64,000 nucleotides of DNA from the NCBI GenBank assembly GCA_011524905.1, contig WTJI01000041.1, forward strand, positions 1-64,000, read 5' to 3'. The DNA is from Flavobacteriales bacterium. Its GTDB lineage: Bacteria > Bacteroidota > Bacteroidia > Flavobacteriales > Flavobacteriaceae. The position numbers were made by a program, and so were the translations under genes. This document shows positions 37,950-47,849 of this stretch, piece by piece. Below the pieces are notes generated by a model. That model was not told where the DNA came from. It did not search any database and saw only the letters and a list, made by a program, of their open reading frames with translations. The first letter of the stretch is position 1, and each line of letters starts with the position of its first letter.

Positions 37950-38971
37950 GGCTCGTAAAATTCAACTTCAAAAAGAGTATTCCACAATTTTCCTGTCACA
38001 AAAAAAGTGTTACGCTTTGGATGATAGGCGATCCCGTTGAGCACTTCTGCTTTGGGATTGTTTTTTAGTTTTTCGCGTAACCCAGTAAAATCAATAACTC
38101 CTTCAATTACACCTGTTTCTGGATGGATAACTACAGCAACATCTTTACCAAATTGATACGTGTTGGCATAAATCAACCCTTTAGCATATTCAAGTTCATT
38201 GATCTTATTGATAGGCTTGTTGTGGGTCATTACTTGGATTTTTCCTCTTTCGGTTAAGGTGTTTTTGTCTAAAAACCATATTTGATGAGTTCCATCAGAT
38301 TTGAATAGTTTTTGGTCGTTGTGGCACAAACCCCACCCTTGCTGGCTATCAGTGTAAGCAAATGTGTCTAGCATTTGTAAACTTTCCTTGTCATACACAA
38401 AACCCATTTGTGCTTTCCAAGTAAGTTGAATCACTTTTTTATCCACTACAGTCAATCCCTCTCCAAAATAAACTTGATCAAGTTTTTGCTCCTGTAAAAT
38501 CTCTCCAGTTTTGTAGTTAACTCTTCTTAGGGATGAGCGACCATTGAGTCCAGTACTTTCATACAAATCTTCTCCATCAAACTCCAAACCCTGTGTATAT
38601 GCTTTGGGATCATGAGGATATTGATTACGTATGCGATACTTGAGAAGTTTAGGCTCTTTGCTAGCGTAGACCCAAAAGTCTTTGGTAAAATTGAAGGATT
38701 TTCCTCCGACATAAGCTATGGCTTTAATTTGGTGTTTTCCCAAGTTGAAGTCTGATAAAGCTAGAGGAGATTGAACGCGCTTATTATTTGAATTAAAATG
38801 AACGGAATCAATTGTCGTTTGACCTTTGGCTTTCAATGTGAACGATAGGCTGTCTTTTTGAGAAGGATAAGTTGACGAAGCATTCAATTTGATGCGTGCA
38901 TTCACAGATTTCTGTCCACCACATTGGAGAGAAATAACAGCTAAACTAAAATACATAAGGGCTTTGAACAT
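37946..38971 (-). CDS. glutaminyl-peptide cyclotransferase, lipoprotein
   Basis: The frame is open to 39109, but that extension runs through the SRP RNA gene. The ATG at 38971 gives a clean lipoprotein signal (MFKALMYFSLAVISLQC, lipobox SLQC) and 341 residues. The plant-type (papaya) glutaminyl cyclase propeller is recognised from YPHDPKAYTQGLEFDGEDLYESTGLNGRSSLR (notably TQGL and ESTG), FGEGLTVVDKK and LTWK. It converts N-terminal glutamine to pyroglutamate, probably on the periplasmic side. An N-terminal Ig-like stretch (about 20-120) precedes the propeller. The thioesterase gene follows with a 4-bp overlap. Confidence 0.9.
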   Translation of the reverse strand: MFKALMYFSLAVISLQCGGQKSVNARIKLNASSTYPSQKDSLSFTLKAKGQTTIDSVHFNSNNKRVQSPLALSDFNLGKHQIKAIAYVGGKSFNFTKDFWVYASKEPKLLKYRIRNQYPHDPKAYTQGLEFDGEDLYESTGLNGRSSLRRVNYKTGEILQEQKLDQVYFGEGLTVVDKKVIQLTWKAQMGFVYDKESLQMLDTFAYTDSQQGWGLCHNDQKLFKSDGTHQIWFLDKNTLTERGKIQVMTHNKPINKINELEYAKGLIYANTYQFGKDVAVVIHPETGVIEGVIDFTGLREKLKNNPKAEVLNGIAYHPKRNTFFVTGKLWNTLFEVEFYEP

Positions 38972-39040
38972 AGGACAATTTTTATGTGTACAATTTATAA
39001 AAATTAGCGCATCGGGCGTTATTGACAGAATCAGATGTTT

Positions 39041-39048
39041 TATATTTG
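39041..39048 (+). promoter_or_regulatory. -7 element TATATTTG for the SRP RNA gene
   Basis: Exact TAnnTTTG match ending 4 nt before the predicted RNA 5' end, with TTGAC at 39022-39026 as a possible -33 element (16-nt spacing). Confidence 0.6.
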
Positions 39049-39052
39049 CGTT

Positions 39053-39149
39053 GGGCAAGTTCTGCACAACCAGCTCCTGCCGAATCCCCCCAGGGCGGGA
39101 ACGCAGCAAGGGTAGGCGGTTGTAGCGGTGTGATGTGGGTCGCTTGCCC
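39053..39149 (+). ncRNA. ffs: signal recognition particle RNA, small bacterial type (4.5S)
   Basis: Pairs with Ffh to target inner-membrane and secreted proteins. The outer stem is GGGCAAG (39053-39059) with CTTGCCC (39143-39149). The apical hairpin has stem GCG/CGC around the GGAA tetraloop (39098-39101), flanked by AGG on the 5' side and AGCA on the 3' side, which is the conserved Ffh-binding symmetric loop of helix 8. A run of eight T (39150-39157) follows directly. Length about 97 nt fits the short form lacking an Alu domain. Confidence 0.93.
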
Positions 39150-39157
39150 TTTTTTTT
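39143..39157 (+). terminator. 3' end of SRP RNA: stem strand plus T8 tract
   Basis: The closing strand CTTGCCC of the SRP RNA is followed by eight T, so the RNA's own long hairpin can act as the intrinsic terminator. The next base, 39158, is the A of the ATG of the SDR gene. Confidence 0.65.
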
Positions 39158-39964
39158 ATGGGTTTTACAATAGTTATTACAGGTGCATCTTCGGGTTTAG
39201 GCAAGGCTACAGCCAACTTCCTTGCCCAAAAAGGACATAAGGTTATTGGTACCTGTCGCCAACCCGATGCATACGCAACTCCCGAAAACTTTGAAATGCT
39301 AGCCTTGGATATGAACTTGCCTGAGAGTATCGAGCAATTTACCCAAAAAATACAATCTCAAAAACAGAAAATTGACGTCCTGATTAACAATGCAGGTGTT
39401 GGTATAACAGGGCCAGCAGAAGAAATAAAATTAGATGCAATACGACAACACTTTGAAACAAATTTTTTTGGTCCTATTGCACTTACACAGGCTTTACTTC
39501 CATTGTTGCGATTGTCAAAGCAGGCTTGCATTGTCAATGTAACTTCTATTGCAGGTTATTCAGGTTTGCCATTTCGTTCAATATACTCAGCCTCCAAAAG
39601 TGCTTTTTCAATTTTCAGTGAAGCACTTAGAATGGAATTGCGCAGTGCAAACATCAGAGTAGCAACCATTGCCCCAGGAGATTACGCAACAGCGATTGCT
39701 ACCCGTCGCCACCATGCGCCTGTAAAAAAGGGATCAGCTTATGAAACTATTTATGGCGCAGCATTGGCAACAATGGACGACCATGTTGATTCGGGGAGCG
39801 ATCCTATTATAATTGCGCAGCAAATAGAAAAAATCATCCATCATCCCCATCCTAAAGTGCATTATTTGTCAGGCAAATGGCTGCAGAAATTTTCAGTAAC
39901 TTTAAAGGGGATTCTACCCAGTAGATGGTATGAAAAACTACTCCGTAATCATTATAAAATATAA
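39158..39964 (+). CDS. short-chain dehydrogenase/reductase (SDR family)
   Basis: A 268-residue classical SDR. Cofactor loop TGASSGLGKATA (8-19), NNAGVG, catalytic Ser in VTSIAGYSG and the YxxxK pair in YSASKSAF. An arginine just after strand 2 (GTCRQPD) suggests NADP preference. The substrate is unknown. A 3-ketocapnine reductase would be an SDR, but nothing links this gene, 20 kb from the PLP pair, to that role. The ATG touches the SRP RNA T-tract, so it has no room for its own promoter after the RNA gene. Confidence 0.9.
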   Translation: MGFTIVITGASSGLGKATANFLAQKGHKVIGTCRQPDAYATPENFEMLALDMNLPESIEQFTQKIQSQKQKIDVLINNAGVGITGPAEEIKLDAIRQHFETNFFGPIALTQALLPLLRLSKQACIVNVTSIAGYSGLPFRSIYSASKSAFSIFSEALRMELRSANIRVATIAPGDYATAIATRRHHAPVKKGSAYETIYGAALATMDDHVDSGSDPIIIAQQIEKIIHHPHPKVHYLSGKWLQKFSVTLKGILPSRWYEKLLRNHYKI

Positions 39965-39973
39965 CTGAGGTTT

Positions 39974-40627
39974 ATGAAATTTTTTATCGATACAGCCAAT
40001 TTAGATCAAATAAAAGAAGCACAAGATATGGGCATTTTGGATGGGGTGACAACCAATCCTTCGTTGATGGCCAAAGAGGGCATTACTGGGTCGGACAATA
40101 TCATGCAGCATTATTTAGACATTTGCAATGCCGTGGATGGCGATGTATCTGCAGAAGTTATTGCCGTGGACTTAGAAGGGATGATTCGAGAGGGAGAGAA
40201 TTTGGCAGCCCTACATCCGCAAATTGTAGTAAAAATTCCGATGATCAAAGAAGGGGTAAAGGCTTTGCGCTATTTCTCGCAAAAAGGAATCAAAACAAAC
40301 TGCACGCTGGTGTTTTCTTCTGGTCAAGCGCTCTTAGCCGCTAAAGCAGGTGCAACTTATGTTTCGCCCTTTATTGGACGTTTAGATGATATTGGTTTTG
40401 ATGGTATGGAACTCATCGAAGAAATCCGTCATATATATGACAACTATGCATTCGAAACCGAAATTTTAGCGGCATCAGTAAGGCATACCCGCCACTTGAT
40501 TGCTTGTGCGCAAATTGGTGCCGATGTGATGACTGGACCACTCAGTGCTATCGCAGGCTTACTCAACCACCCCCTTACTGACAAGGGTTTGGCGCAGTTT
40601 TTGGCAGATCATAAAAAAGGAAACTAA
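39974..40627 (+). CDS. transaldolase/fructose-6-phosphate aldolase family protein
   Basis: A 217-residue short class I aldolase. The family start [30 protein letters not shown] and the Schiff-base region [14 protein letters not shown] (catalytic lysine near residue 86) are clear. Proteins of this length include both fructose-6-phosphate aldolase and true small transaldolases; in Flavobacteriia it is usually annotated as transaldolase, which would complement the split transketolase in the pentose phosphate pathway. It lies 9 bp after the SDR gene and shares a 4-bp CTAA stop overlap with the next gene. Confidence 0.93.
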   Translation: MKFFIDTANLDQIKEAQDMGILDGVTTNPSLMAKEGITGSDNIMQHYLDICNAVDGDVSAEVIAVDLEGMIREGENLAALHPQIVVKIPMIKEGVKALRYFSQKGIKTNCTLVFSSGQALLAAKAGATYVSPFIGRLDDIGFDGMELIEEIRHIYDNYAFETEILAASVRHTRHLIACAQIGADVMTGPLSAIAGLLNHPLTDKGLAQFLADHKKGN

Positions 40628-41988
40628 AGGCTCTTTTCAAAGTCAGCCGATATTAGATTAGCAAAACCATTTTTTATTTTGCCCTGACTGTCCAAAATGA
40701 TGGTTTTATTCAAAAGTGTAATGACCCATTTTTTACTTGCAGCACCAAAATCAGCAATGGCATATTGATCTTTTGGATCTAAAGCCATCATTTTATACAC
40801 TTCCAGAGCAATTGGGTTTAGGGGTTGTATAGAAATACCAATAAAACGGTATTCGGGGTGTTTTTTTTGGAGCTGTTGCACGCGCTCCAAAGTAGTCTTG
40901 TAACGACTCATTTGGGTTTGCGACCAAAAATAGAGCACGGTGGGGCGGGTGGCGATTGTATCACTTGATATCAGATCGAGTTGGGTGTTTTGTAGCAAAA
41001 CAGTAGGGAGCGCTTTTCCCACCTCCATTTGCTTGATATCCTTGTGCAAGGCCGTAATTTCTTCGGCATATGATGGGGAGCTATTGATTTTAAAATAGGC
41101 ATTTAAAAAATTGTCATGATTTTGATGGTTTTCGAAATTGAGCATTTCTTCATAGGCTACTGCTCGTGCTAAATTATTTCGAACTCTATTTCCCTTAATG
41201 TACTTATCGATAAGCTTGAGACGCTTCATATTGAAGTCTGTGTTTTGTCTGGCTTCCATAAAGTTGCCATTTTTTGGTAACGCCTCTTTATTTAAAAAAT
41301 TAATTAAATAAGAAATATATGGCTCGAAGAAAGCCAAATCGTTTTCGCCATAGTTTAGATATTTTCTATAGCCAAAAAAATCTTTTGTTTGTATGGAGTC
41401 CCAGTTTGATCCTCTTAATAAGGCATAACGTTCGCGAATACCAGCGTAGGAGTAAACGTAGGCAGATTGGGTTAGTTTTTGTGCGTAGGGACTCAGCGAA
41501 TTCAAAGAATCCATCTGTATCCAACGCATTTTCTTTTCGCGCAACAAAGAATCAATTTGTTGCTTAAAAAGAGTTGGTTTTGCAGCATATTGTGAGGCAA
41601 TAAATTTAGTTTCCTTACCCAAAGCATCATCGATATCAGTTAAAAAATTATTCTTGCTGGCTCCACGACCCGAAAAATATATTGATTTTTGAAAATCAGC
41701 AGCATTTATTCTAACCCACATGCTGTCACCAGGTTCTAATAATACTGAGGTGAAATCAGGAATGTGTTCTAATTTGTAAATGCCAGGGAGTAGTGAATCA
41801 TAATTGCGATAAAAACGTGTGTTGTTGTTTAATAAAAAAGTATCGAGAACTCGGTTTCCAAAATACAAACGGACCGATGAGGCCGATGGATTGACTATCT
41901 GCCCACCAAAGAAAACTTTTTGTTTTTCGTCAGGCTGGCAGCCAATCAACGCAAGCAAAGCAAATACGATAATGAATCTTATTCTCAT
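40624..41988 (-). CDS. lipoprotein with cysteine-less thioredoxin-like domain
   Basis: A 454-residue lipoprotein ([17 protein letters not shown], lipidated Cys17). Residues about 25-100 look like a DUF4369-type beta domain ([18 protein letters not shown]), the middle is helical, and about 345-454 follow a TlpA/thioredoxin pattern ([36 protein letters not shown]). At the usual WCxxC position the sequence is WSQTQM, so the redox cysteines are missing and disulfide chemistry is unlikely. Similar fusions in Bacteroidota have unknown function. The -7 element ends 4 nt before the ATG. Confidence 0.75.
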   Translation of the reverse strand: MRIRFIIVFALLALIGCQPDEKQKVFFGGQIVNPSASSVRLYFGNRVLDTFLLNNNTRFYRNYDSLLPGIYKLEHIPDFTSVLLEPGDSMWVRINAADFQKSIYFSGRGASKNNFLTDIDDALGKETKFIASQYAAKPTLFKQQIDSLLREKKMRWIQMDSLNSLSPYAQKLTQSAYVYSYAGIRERYALLRGSNWDSIQTKDFFGYRKYLNYGENDLAFFEPYISYLINFLNKEALPKNGNFMEARQNTDFNMKRLKLIDKYIKGNRVRNNLARAVAYEEMLNFENHQNHDNFLNAYFKINSSPSYAEEITALHKDIKQMEVGKALPTVLLQNTQLDLISSDTIATRPTVLYFWSQTQMSRYKTTLERVQQLQKKHPEYRFIGISIQPLNPIALEVYKMMALDPKDQYAIADFGAASKKWVITLLNKTIILDSQGKIKNGFANLISADFEKSL

Positions 41989-41992
41989 CTTT

Positions 41993-42000
41993 CAAATGTA
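41993..42000 (-). promoter_or_regulatory. -7 element TACATTTG for the thioredoxin-like lipoprotein gene
   Basis: Exact TAnnTTTG match on the minus strand, 4 nt before the ATG at 41988, suggesting a leaderless or nearly leaderless mRNA. Confidence 0.5.
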
Positions 42001-42068
42001 CTGTAAGAAGTAAATACTTTGGCGTTAAACCGCTGTTAAAAAAGAAAGAATAAGCCAATGCTTTTTGG

Positions 42069-42076
42069 TATTTTTG
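42069..42076 (+). promoter_or_regulatory. -7 element TATTTTTG for the ABC-F gene
   Basis: Exact TAnnTTTG match 17 nt before the ATG at 42094. Confidence 0.5.
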
Positions 42077-42084
42077 CGCTTTAA

Positions 42085-43716
<1,632 letters not shown>

Positions 43717-43754
43717 ATTTTTAAGCTTTTTGTCGTTGGGTTTTATATATTCGA

Positions 43755-44627
43755 ATGATGACTTTAAAAGCATGGCAAAGCACCGGAGATTTTTTTACAT
43801 ACGGCAAGCACCGTATATTTTATAAGAAAGCAGGGCAGGGGCCTGCACTTCTTTTGCTTCACGGTTTTCCCACGGCTTCTTGGGACTGGCATCTTATTTG
43901 GCAACCCTTACAAAAACATTTTACAGTATTTACTTTGGACTTATTGGGTTTTGGCTTTTCAGATAAACCAAAGCAAAACTATCTAATACACCAACAGGCA
44001 GATATAGTAATAGCTTTTTTATCAGATCAGAAGGTTGTTTCCTACCATCTTCTGGCGCATGATTACGGAGACACTGTGGCACAAGAAATATTAGCAAGAG
44101 CCAACAAAGGAGTCAAGATTAAAAAAAACAATGCCCCCAAGCTCCTTTCTCTTTGTTTACTTAACGGCGGATTGTTCCCTGAAACCCACCACCCCCTATT
44201 GGTGCAAAAAGTACTGATGAGTCCAATAGGGTGGCTGGTTGCAAAATTATTTACAAAGAAAAAATTGCAGCAAAACCTGGAAGGGATATTCGGATCTAAC
44301 ACACAGCCTACAAGGAAGAATATTACAGATTTCTGGACACTAATGACTCACAACCAAGGTAAACGTGTTTTTCATTTGCTTATTCGTTATATGCAACAAC
44401 GAAAAAAATACCGAAGTCGATGGGTGGGTGCCCTTCAGCAGACTCTTATTCCCATACAATTGATCAATGGTGTTGCAGATCCTATTTCTGGGGCACACAT
44501 GGTAGATCGGTATTGCGAATTGATTCCTCAACCCAATGTAGTGACTTTAGAAGATATTGGTCATTACCCACAAATTGAAGCACCAGAAGTAGTTTTACAG
44601 CATTATCTATCATTTGTGTTAAAATAG
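43755..44627 (+). CDS. alpha/beta hydrolase resembling vertebrate MEST (epoxide hydrolase/dehalogenase-like)
   Basis: A 290-residue alpha/beta hydrolase (start at 43755 or the adjacent ATG at 43758). The oxyanion segment is LLHGFPTASWDW, and the nucleophile elbow AHDYGDTVAQE has Asp103 rather than Ser, as in epoxide hydrolases and haloalkane dehalogenases. The acid is probably Asp in NGVADPISG and the base His in DIGHYPQIEAP. Motifs LLGFGFSDKP, NGGLFPETHHPLL and QQRKKYRSRWVGAL closely resemble what I recall of vertebrate MEST/PEG1. The substrate is unknown. It lies 38 bp after the ABC-F gene. Confidence 0.85.
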   Translation: MMTLKAWQSTGDFFTYGKHRIFYKKAGQGPALLLLHGFPTASWDWHLIWQPLQKHFTVFTLDLLGFGFSDKPKQNYLIHQQADIVIAFLSDQKVVSYHLLAHDYGDTVAQEILARANKGVKIKKNNAPKLLSLCLLNGGLFPETHHPLLVQKVLMSPIGWLVAKLFTKKKLQQNLEGIFGSNTQPTRKNITDFWTLMTHNQGKRVFHLLIRYMQQRKKYRSRWVGALQQTLIPIQLINGVADPISGAHMVDRYCELIPQPNVVTLEDIGHYPQIEAPEVVLQHYLSFVLK

Positions 44628-44771
44628 AAGCGCATTTAAGTTTATCGTTTGGCTTTAATTTTGATTAAACTGCTTGTTTTCTTGAATGCCACATTCATAC
44701 AATTTGATTATGGTACATTAAAGCAACAAGATTTAATGTTCATCCTGATTTTTTTCAAAGCGTTTACATGA

Positions 44772-45806
44772 TTACTCTTCTAAAATTAAAAAATGATTAT
44801 CCATGACATTTCCAGTCAGAATACCACCAGAGAAAGGGATTGCTACGGTTGATCCAGACATATTATTCCCTGTGTCTACCCAAATGCTTTCCACTTTATA
44901 ATTTCCTTTTTCTCGATAATCCAAGGTGATAATTTCAGATGGAGCTGTTTTGTATTTCCCTTGGGCATAGGCTGAAAATCGCAACAAATTGGGGTGTGCC
45001 CCAATCCATATTTTTCCCTGCTTATCAAGTGTTAGATTGTCGACACCTGTTCCACAATCAACATCTTCTATTGGTATAAGATCGCCGCCCTGTTGATATT
45101 GATAGACTGTAACACTAAAGTGCCTTGGGGATGCGACAAAAACCAACTTTCGTTGTCGATCAAAGGCAATTCCGTTGGCATAGGCAATTCCTGAAGCCAC
45201 TTCTCGATATGATGTTTCGTCTGCATAAATCACATTGGAGAGTGCCAAGCCACTATATTCTTCAATTAGTTTCATAGTACCCGCAGTATAACCGTGATCA
45301 TTGGTGAAATAAAATGCATTGGCACTGATTTGCACCAGATCATTGGGTTGGACCATAGTAGAATGCCGAAGTGATGCTACATGTGTTAGTTTTTGTTGGC
45401 TTAGAATGAATTTTTCAATGCTATGCTGTTTACCAATATGATTAATCGCCAGAATTTGATAGGTACTATCATTTAGTGGGAGTAGATCGATGCCATGCGG
45501 AGCAAAGTCAAAATCAAGGCTTGAGGTAAGTCGTATAGGGGTATAGGCAGTATCCTTAAGACTCAAATAATACAACCCCCCTTGCGCCATTTTCTGAGGT
45601 GGGTAGGTCCCTCTGTCCGTTGCAGAGATAAGGGCAAACGTTTCATCGGGGCTGATTACAATATCCTCTGCACCTCTTAAGGGAATCTTTGCAACTATGG
45701 CTCGGTTATTCGAAGAAGTGATCTTTCTAAAGAAACCAGTTGACAATAAGGTATAGGCTACAAAAGCCAGCAAAATGGTCAACAGTAAGATTCCAGTCTT
45801 TTTCAT
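44772..45806 (-). CDS. paraoxonase/arylesterase-like propeller protein, membrane-anchored
   Basis: A 344-residue protein with an uncleaved-looking N-terminal hydrophobic segment (ILLLTILLAFVAYTLLSTGF, about 5-25) and a six-bladed propeller. Compared with PON1 as I recall it, the calcium and catalytic residues are all present: Glu47-Asp48 (GAEDIV), His104 (PHGID), Asn155-Asp156 (PNDLV), Asn211 (ANGIAFD) and Asp256-Asn257 (VDNLTLD), plus FTNDHG. PON enzymes hydrolyse lactones and aryl esters, so a lactonase role is plausible but unproven. The SMP-30 family is a wider alternative. Confidence 0.82.
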   Translation of the reverse strand: MKKTGILLLTILLAFVAYTLLSTGFFRKITSSNNRAIVAKIPLRGAEDIVISPDETFALISATDRGTYPPQKMAQGGLYYLSLKDTAYTPIRLTSSLDFDFAPHGIDLLPLNDSTYQILAINHIGKQHSIEKFILSQQKLTHVASLRHSTMVQPNDLVQISANAFYFTNDHGYTAGTMKLIEEYSGLALSNVIYADETSYREVASGIAYANGIAFDRQRKLVFVASPRHFSVTVYQYQQGGDLIPIEDVDCGTGVDNLTLDKQGKIWIGAHPNLLRFSAYAQGKYKTAPSEIITLDYREKGNYKVESIWVDTGNNMSGSTVAIPFSGGILTGNVMDNHFLILEE

Positions 45807-45873
45807 GCAGTACGAATGAGTAGTAAATTACAACAAATAGACTGAATCATATAAGATATGACTGTGAAATAGT

Positions 45874-47535
45874 CTACCAAAAAATGCTATATAAAGCCAC
45901 TAAAACAAGCATTAGCGCAAAGGCTCCGATATTGTATACGGCAGGTGTATCAAACAAATTAGGTGAAATCGGTATGCCTTTTGGATCATCAGTTTTGGGG
46001 TTGCTACGCAGGCTTACAGATATGATCACAATCATTGACAAAATGGCGGTCAGTCCCATTTGATCTAAAAAAGGCAGGGAAGGAAAGAAATTCGCTACAG
46101 CGGTATCAGCTAACCAGCCCTTGGGACCAATTTTAAAGAACATAGCAATAGGAATAGAGGCTAGTGCTCCCCATATTGCCCCTTTGTTTGATGTTTTTTT
46201 CCAAAATAATCCCAGCACAAATACGGCTAATATCCCAGGACTGACAACCCCCGTGTATTCTTGAATAAATTGAAATGCTTGATCAATACCTCCTAACAAT
46301 GGGGCCATGATAGTAGCAATAATTAGGGCAATAAGGGCAGAAATGCGCCCAGTATTCACCGTTTGACTTTCACTGGCTTTGGGTCGAATCAACGCCTTAT
46401 ATATATCCATCGTAAAGATAGTAGCGGTTGAATTGAGCATAGAAGCTAGTGAAGAAACAATAGCAGCTGCCAAAGCCGCGACAGCCACACCCTTAAGACC
46501 CGAAGGGAGAAATTGCATCAGCCAGGGAAAAGCTTTGTCTGAGTTACCAGCTGTGGGCATGTTCTGTAAACCTGCTTCACCCAAACTTCCCAATAGATTT
46601 GGATCGTTGACAATCACATACGCAGCAATCCCAGGAATTACTACAATCAAAGGAATAATCATTTTAAGCCCTGCAGCAAACAATATCCCTTTTTGTGATT
46701 CTGCCAAAGATTTTGCCGCCAGAGTGCGTTGAATTATATATTGATTGAATCCCCAATAATATAAATTAGCAATCCACATTCCACCAATAAGGACGCCGAT
46801 ACCTGGCAGATTCATAAATTCTGGGTTGTTTTTCTCTAAAATCATATCAAATCGTTCTGGAACGGTTTGGTAAACGGTTTGCAAACCATTAAAAAAACCT
46901 GTTCCCCCAGAAACAGTATCTAAGGCAAGATAGGTGGTGATCAAACCGCCCAGCACCAAAACAACCACTTGGATAATATCTGTCCATGCCACGGCAGAAA
47001 GCCCACCATAGAGTGAATAGGCGGCTGCAAATAGCGCCAAGCCAATCACACCAGTCATCAACTCAATACCTAAAATTGTCTGTAGGGCCAAGCCCCCCAA
47101 ATAGAGTACTGATGCTAAATTGACAAAAACATACAGTCCTATCCAAAAAACCGCTAGTATGGTTTTGAGTTGGCTTGAAAATCTTTTTTCCACAAACTCT
47201 GGAATGGTGTAAAGCTCTTTTTCTATGAATATGGGCAAAAAAAACTTCCCTACGACAATTAATGTTAAAGCAGCCATCCATTCATAGGTAGCAATAGCCA
47301 AGCCCCCAGCAAAACCAGACCCTGACATCCCGATAAATTGTTCTGCGGAGATATTTGCTGCAATCAATGAAGCACCTATCGCCCACCATGGCAATGACTT
47401 ACTTGCCAAAAAATAATCTTCTGCACTTTTATTACTCCCTTTTTTGTTTCGAGAGACCCATAAGCCTACAGATAGAATTAAAAGGGCATATAAGGCAAAT
47501 ATGACATAATCGAGAGTGGCGAAGTTTGCTTCCAT
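45874..47535 (-). CDS. sodium:solute symporter (SSS family), sugar transporter-like
   Basis: A 553-residue membrane protein with about 14 helices. The sodium/solute motif is seen in SLPWWAIGASLIAANISAEQFIGMSGSGFAGGLAIA (for example AANISAEQ) and YGGLSAVAWTDIIQ, both typical of the vSGLT/SGLT branch. Substrate is probably a sugar or sugar-like compound. The frame is open to 47610, but MEANFATLDYVIFALYALL at 47535 is the usual N-terminus, leaving 79 bp after the DUF2007 gene. Confidence 0.92.
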   Translation of the reverse strand: MEANFATLDYVIFALYALLILSVGLWVSRNKKGSNKSAEDYFLASKSLPWWAIGASLIAANISAEQFIGMSGSGFAGGLAIATYEWMAALTLIVVGKFFLPIFIEKELYTIPEFVEKRFSSQLKTILAVFWIGLYVFVNLASVLYLGGLALQTILGIELMTGVIGLALFAAAYSLYGGLSAVAWTDIIQVVVLVLGGLITTYLALDTVSGGTGFFNGLQTVYQTVPERFDMILEKNNPEFMNLPGIGVLIGGMWIANLYYWGFNQYIIQRTLAAKSLAESQKGILFAAGLKMIIPLIVVIPGIAAYVIVNDPNLLGSLGEAGLQNMPTAGNSDKAFPWLMQFLPSGLKGVAVAALAAAIVSSLASMLNSTATIFTMDIYKALIRPKASESQTVNTGRISALIALIIATIMAPLLGGIDQAFQFIQEYTGVVSPGILAVFVLGLFWKKTSNKGAIWGALASIPIAMFFKIGPKGWLADTAVANFFPSLPFLDQMGLTAILSMIVIISVSLRSNPKTDDPKGIPISPNLFDTPAVYNIGAFALMLVLVALYSIFW

Positions 47536-47614
47536 AGTTTGGTTCCAGTTGTTCTGTGGCAAAAAAATGCACAAAGTTTCCAGGAAAAATATAAAATGTT
47601 TAGAAAACAAAAAA

Positions 47615-47845
47615 CTATACGCCCTGTTCGTATAGGGTTTTTAAAATTCGATTGGCTTTGTCCAATTCGTCCTGGTGTACAAAGACTTGCTGCTGGTCAT
47701 GTGAAAAACCAAATCCAGCTAGGCGAGCCGAATGAGATTCGTCTTTGATTACTGGGATTATATTTTCAGCTTGTAAAGCATTTTTAAGAGCCAAAACTTC
47801 TACAGAGGAAGCTGTAAGTATTCGTACAAAAGTCTGACTCATCAA
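47615..47845 (-). CDS. DUF2007 family small protein
   Basis: A 76-residue protein with a ferredoxin-like alpha/beta pattern: FVRILTASSVEVLALKNALQAENIIPVI, and the C-terminal VFVHQDELDKANRIL characteristic of DUF2007 (putative signal-transducing protein). Start is ATG 47845 or the next codon, also ATG. Function unknown. It begins 4 bp after the upstream membrane protein gene and is surely cotranscribed with it. Confidence 0.85.
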   Translation of the reverse strand: MMSQTFVRILTASSVEVLALKNALQAENIIPVIKDESHSARLAGFGFSHDQQQVFVHQDELDKANRILKTLYEQGV

Positions 47846-47849
47846 TAAC

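Noticed and set aside
38972-39109. 46-codon N-terminal extension of the glutaminyl cyclotransferase
   Set aside because: It is antisense to the SRP RNA gene and would bury the lipoprotein signal peptide beginning at 38971.
46379-46732. 117-codon plus-strand frame opposite the SSS symporter
   Set aside because: Shadow of membrane-helix coding; product is Ala-rich with no plausible start context.
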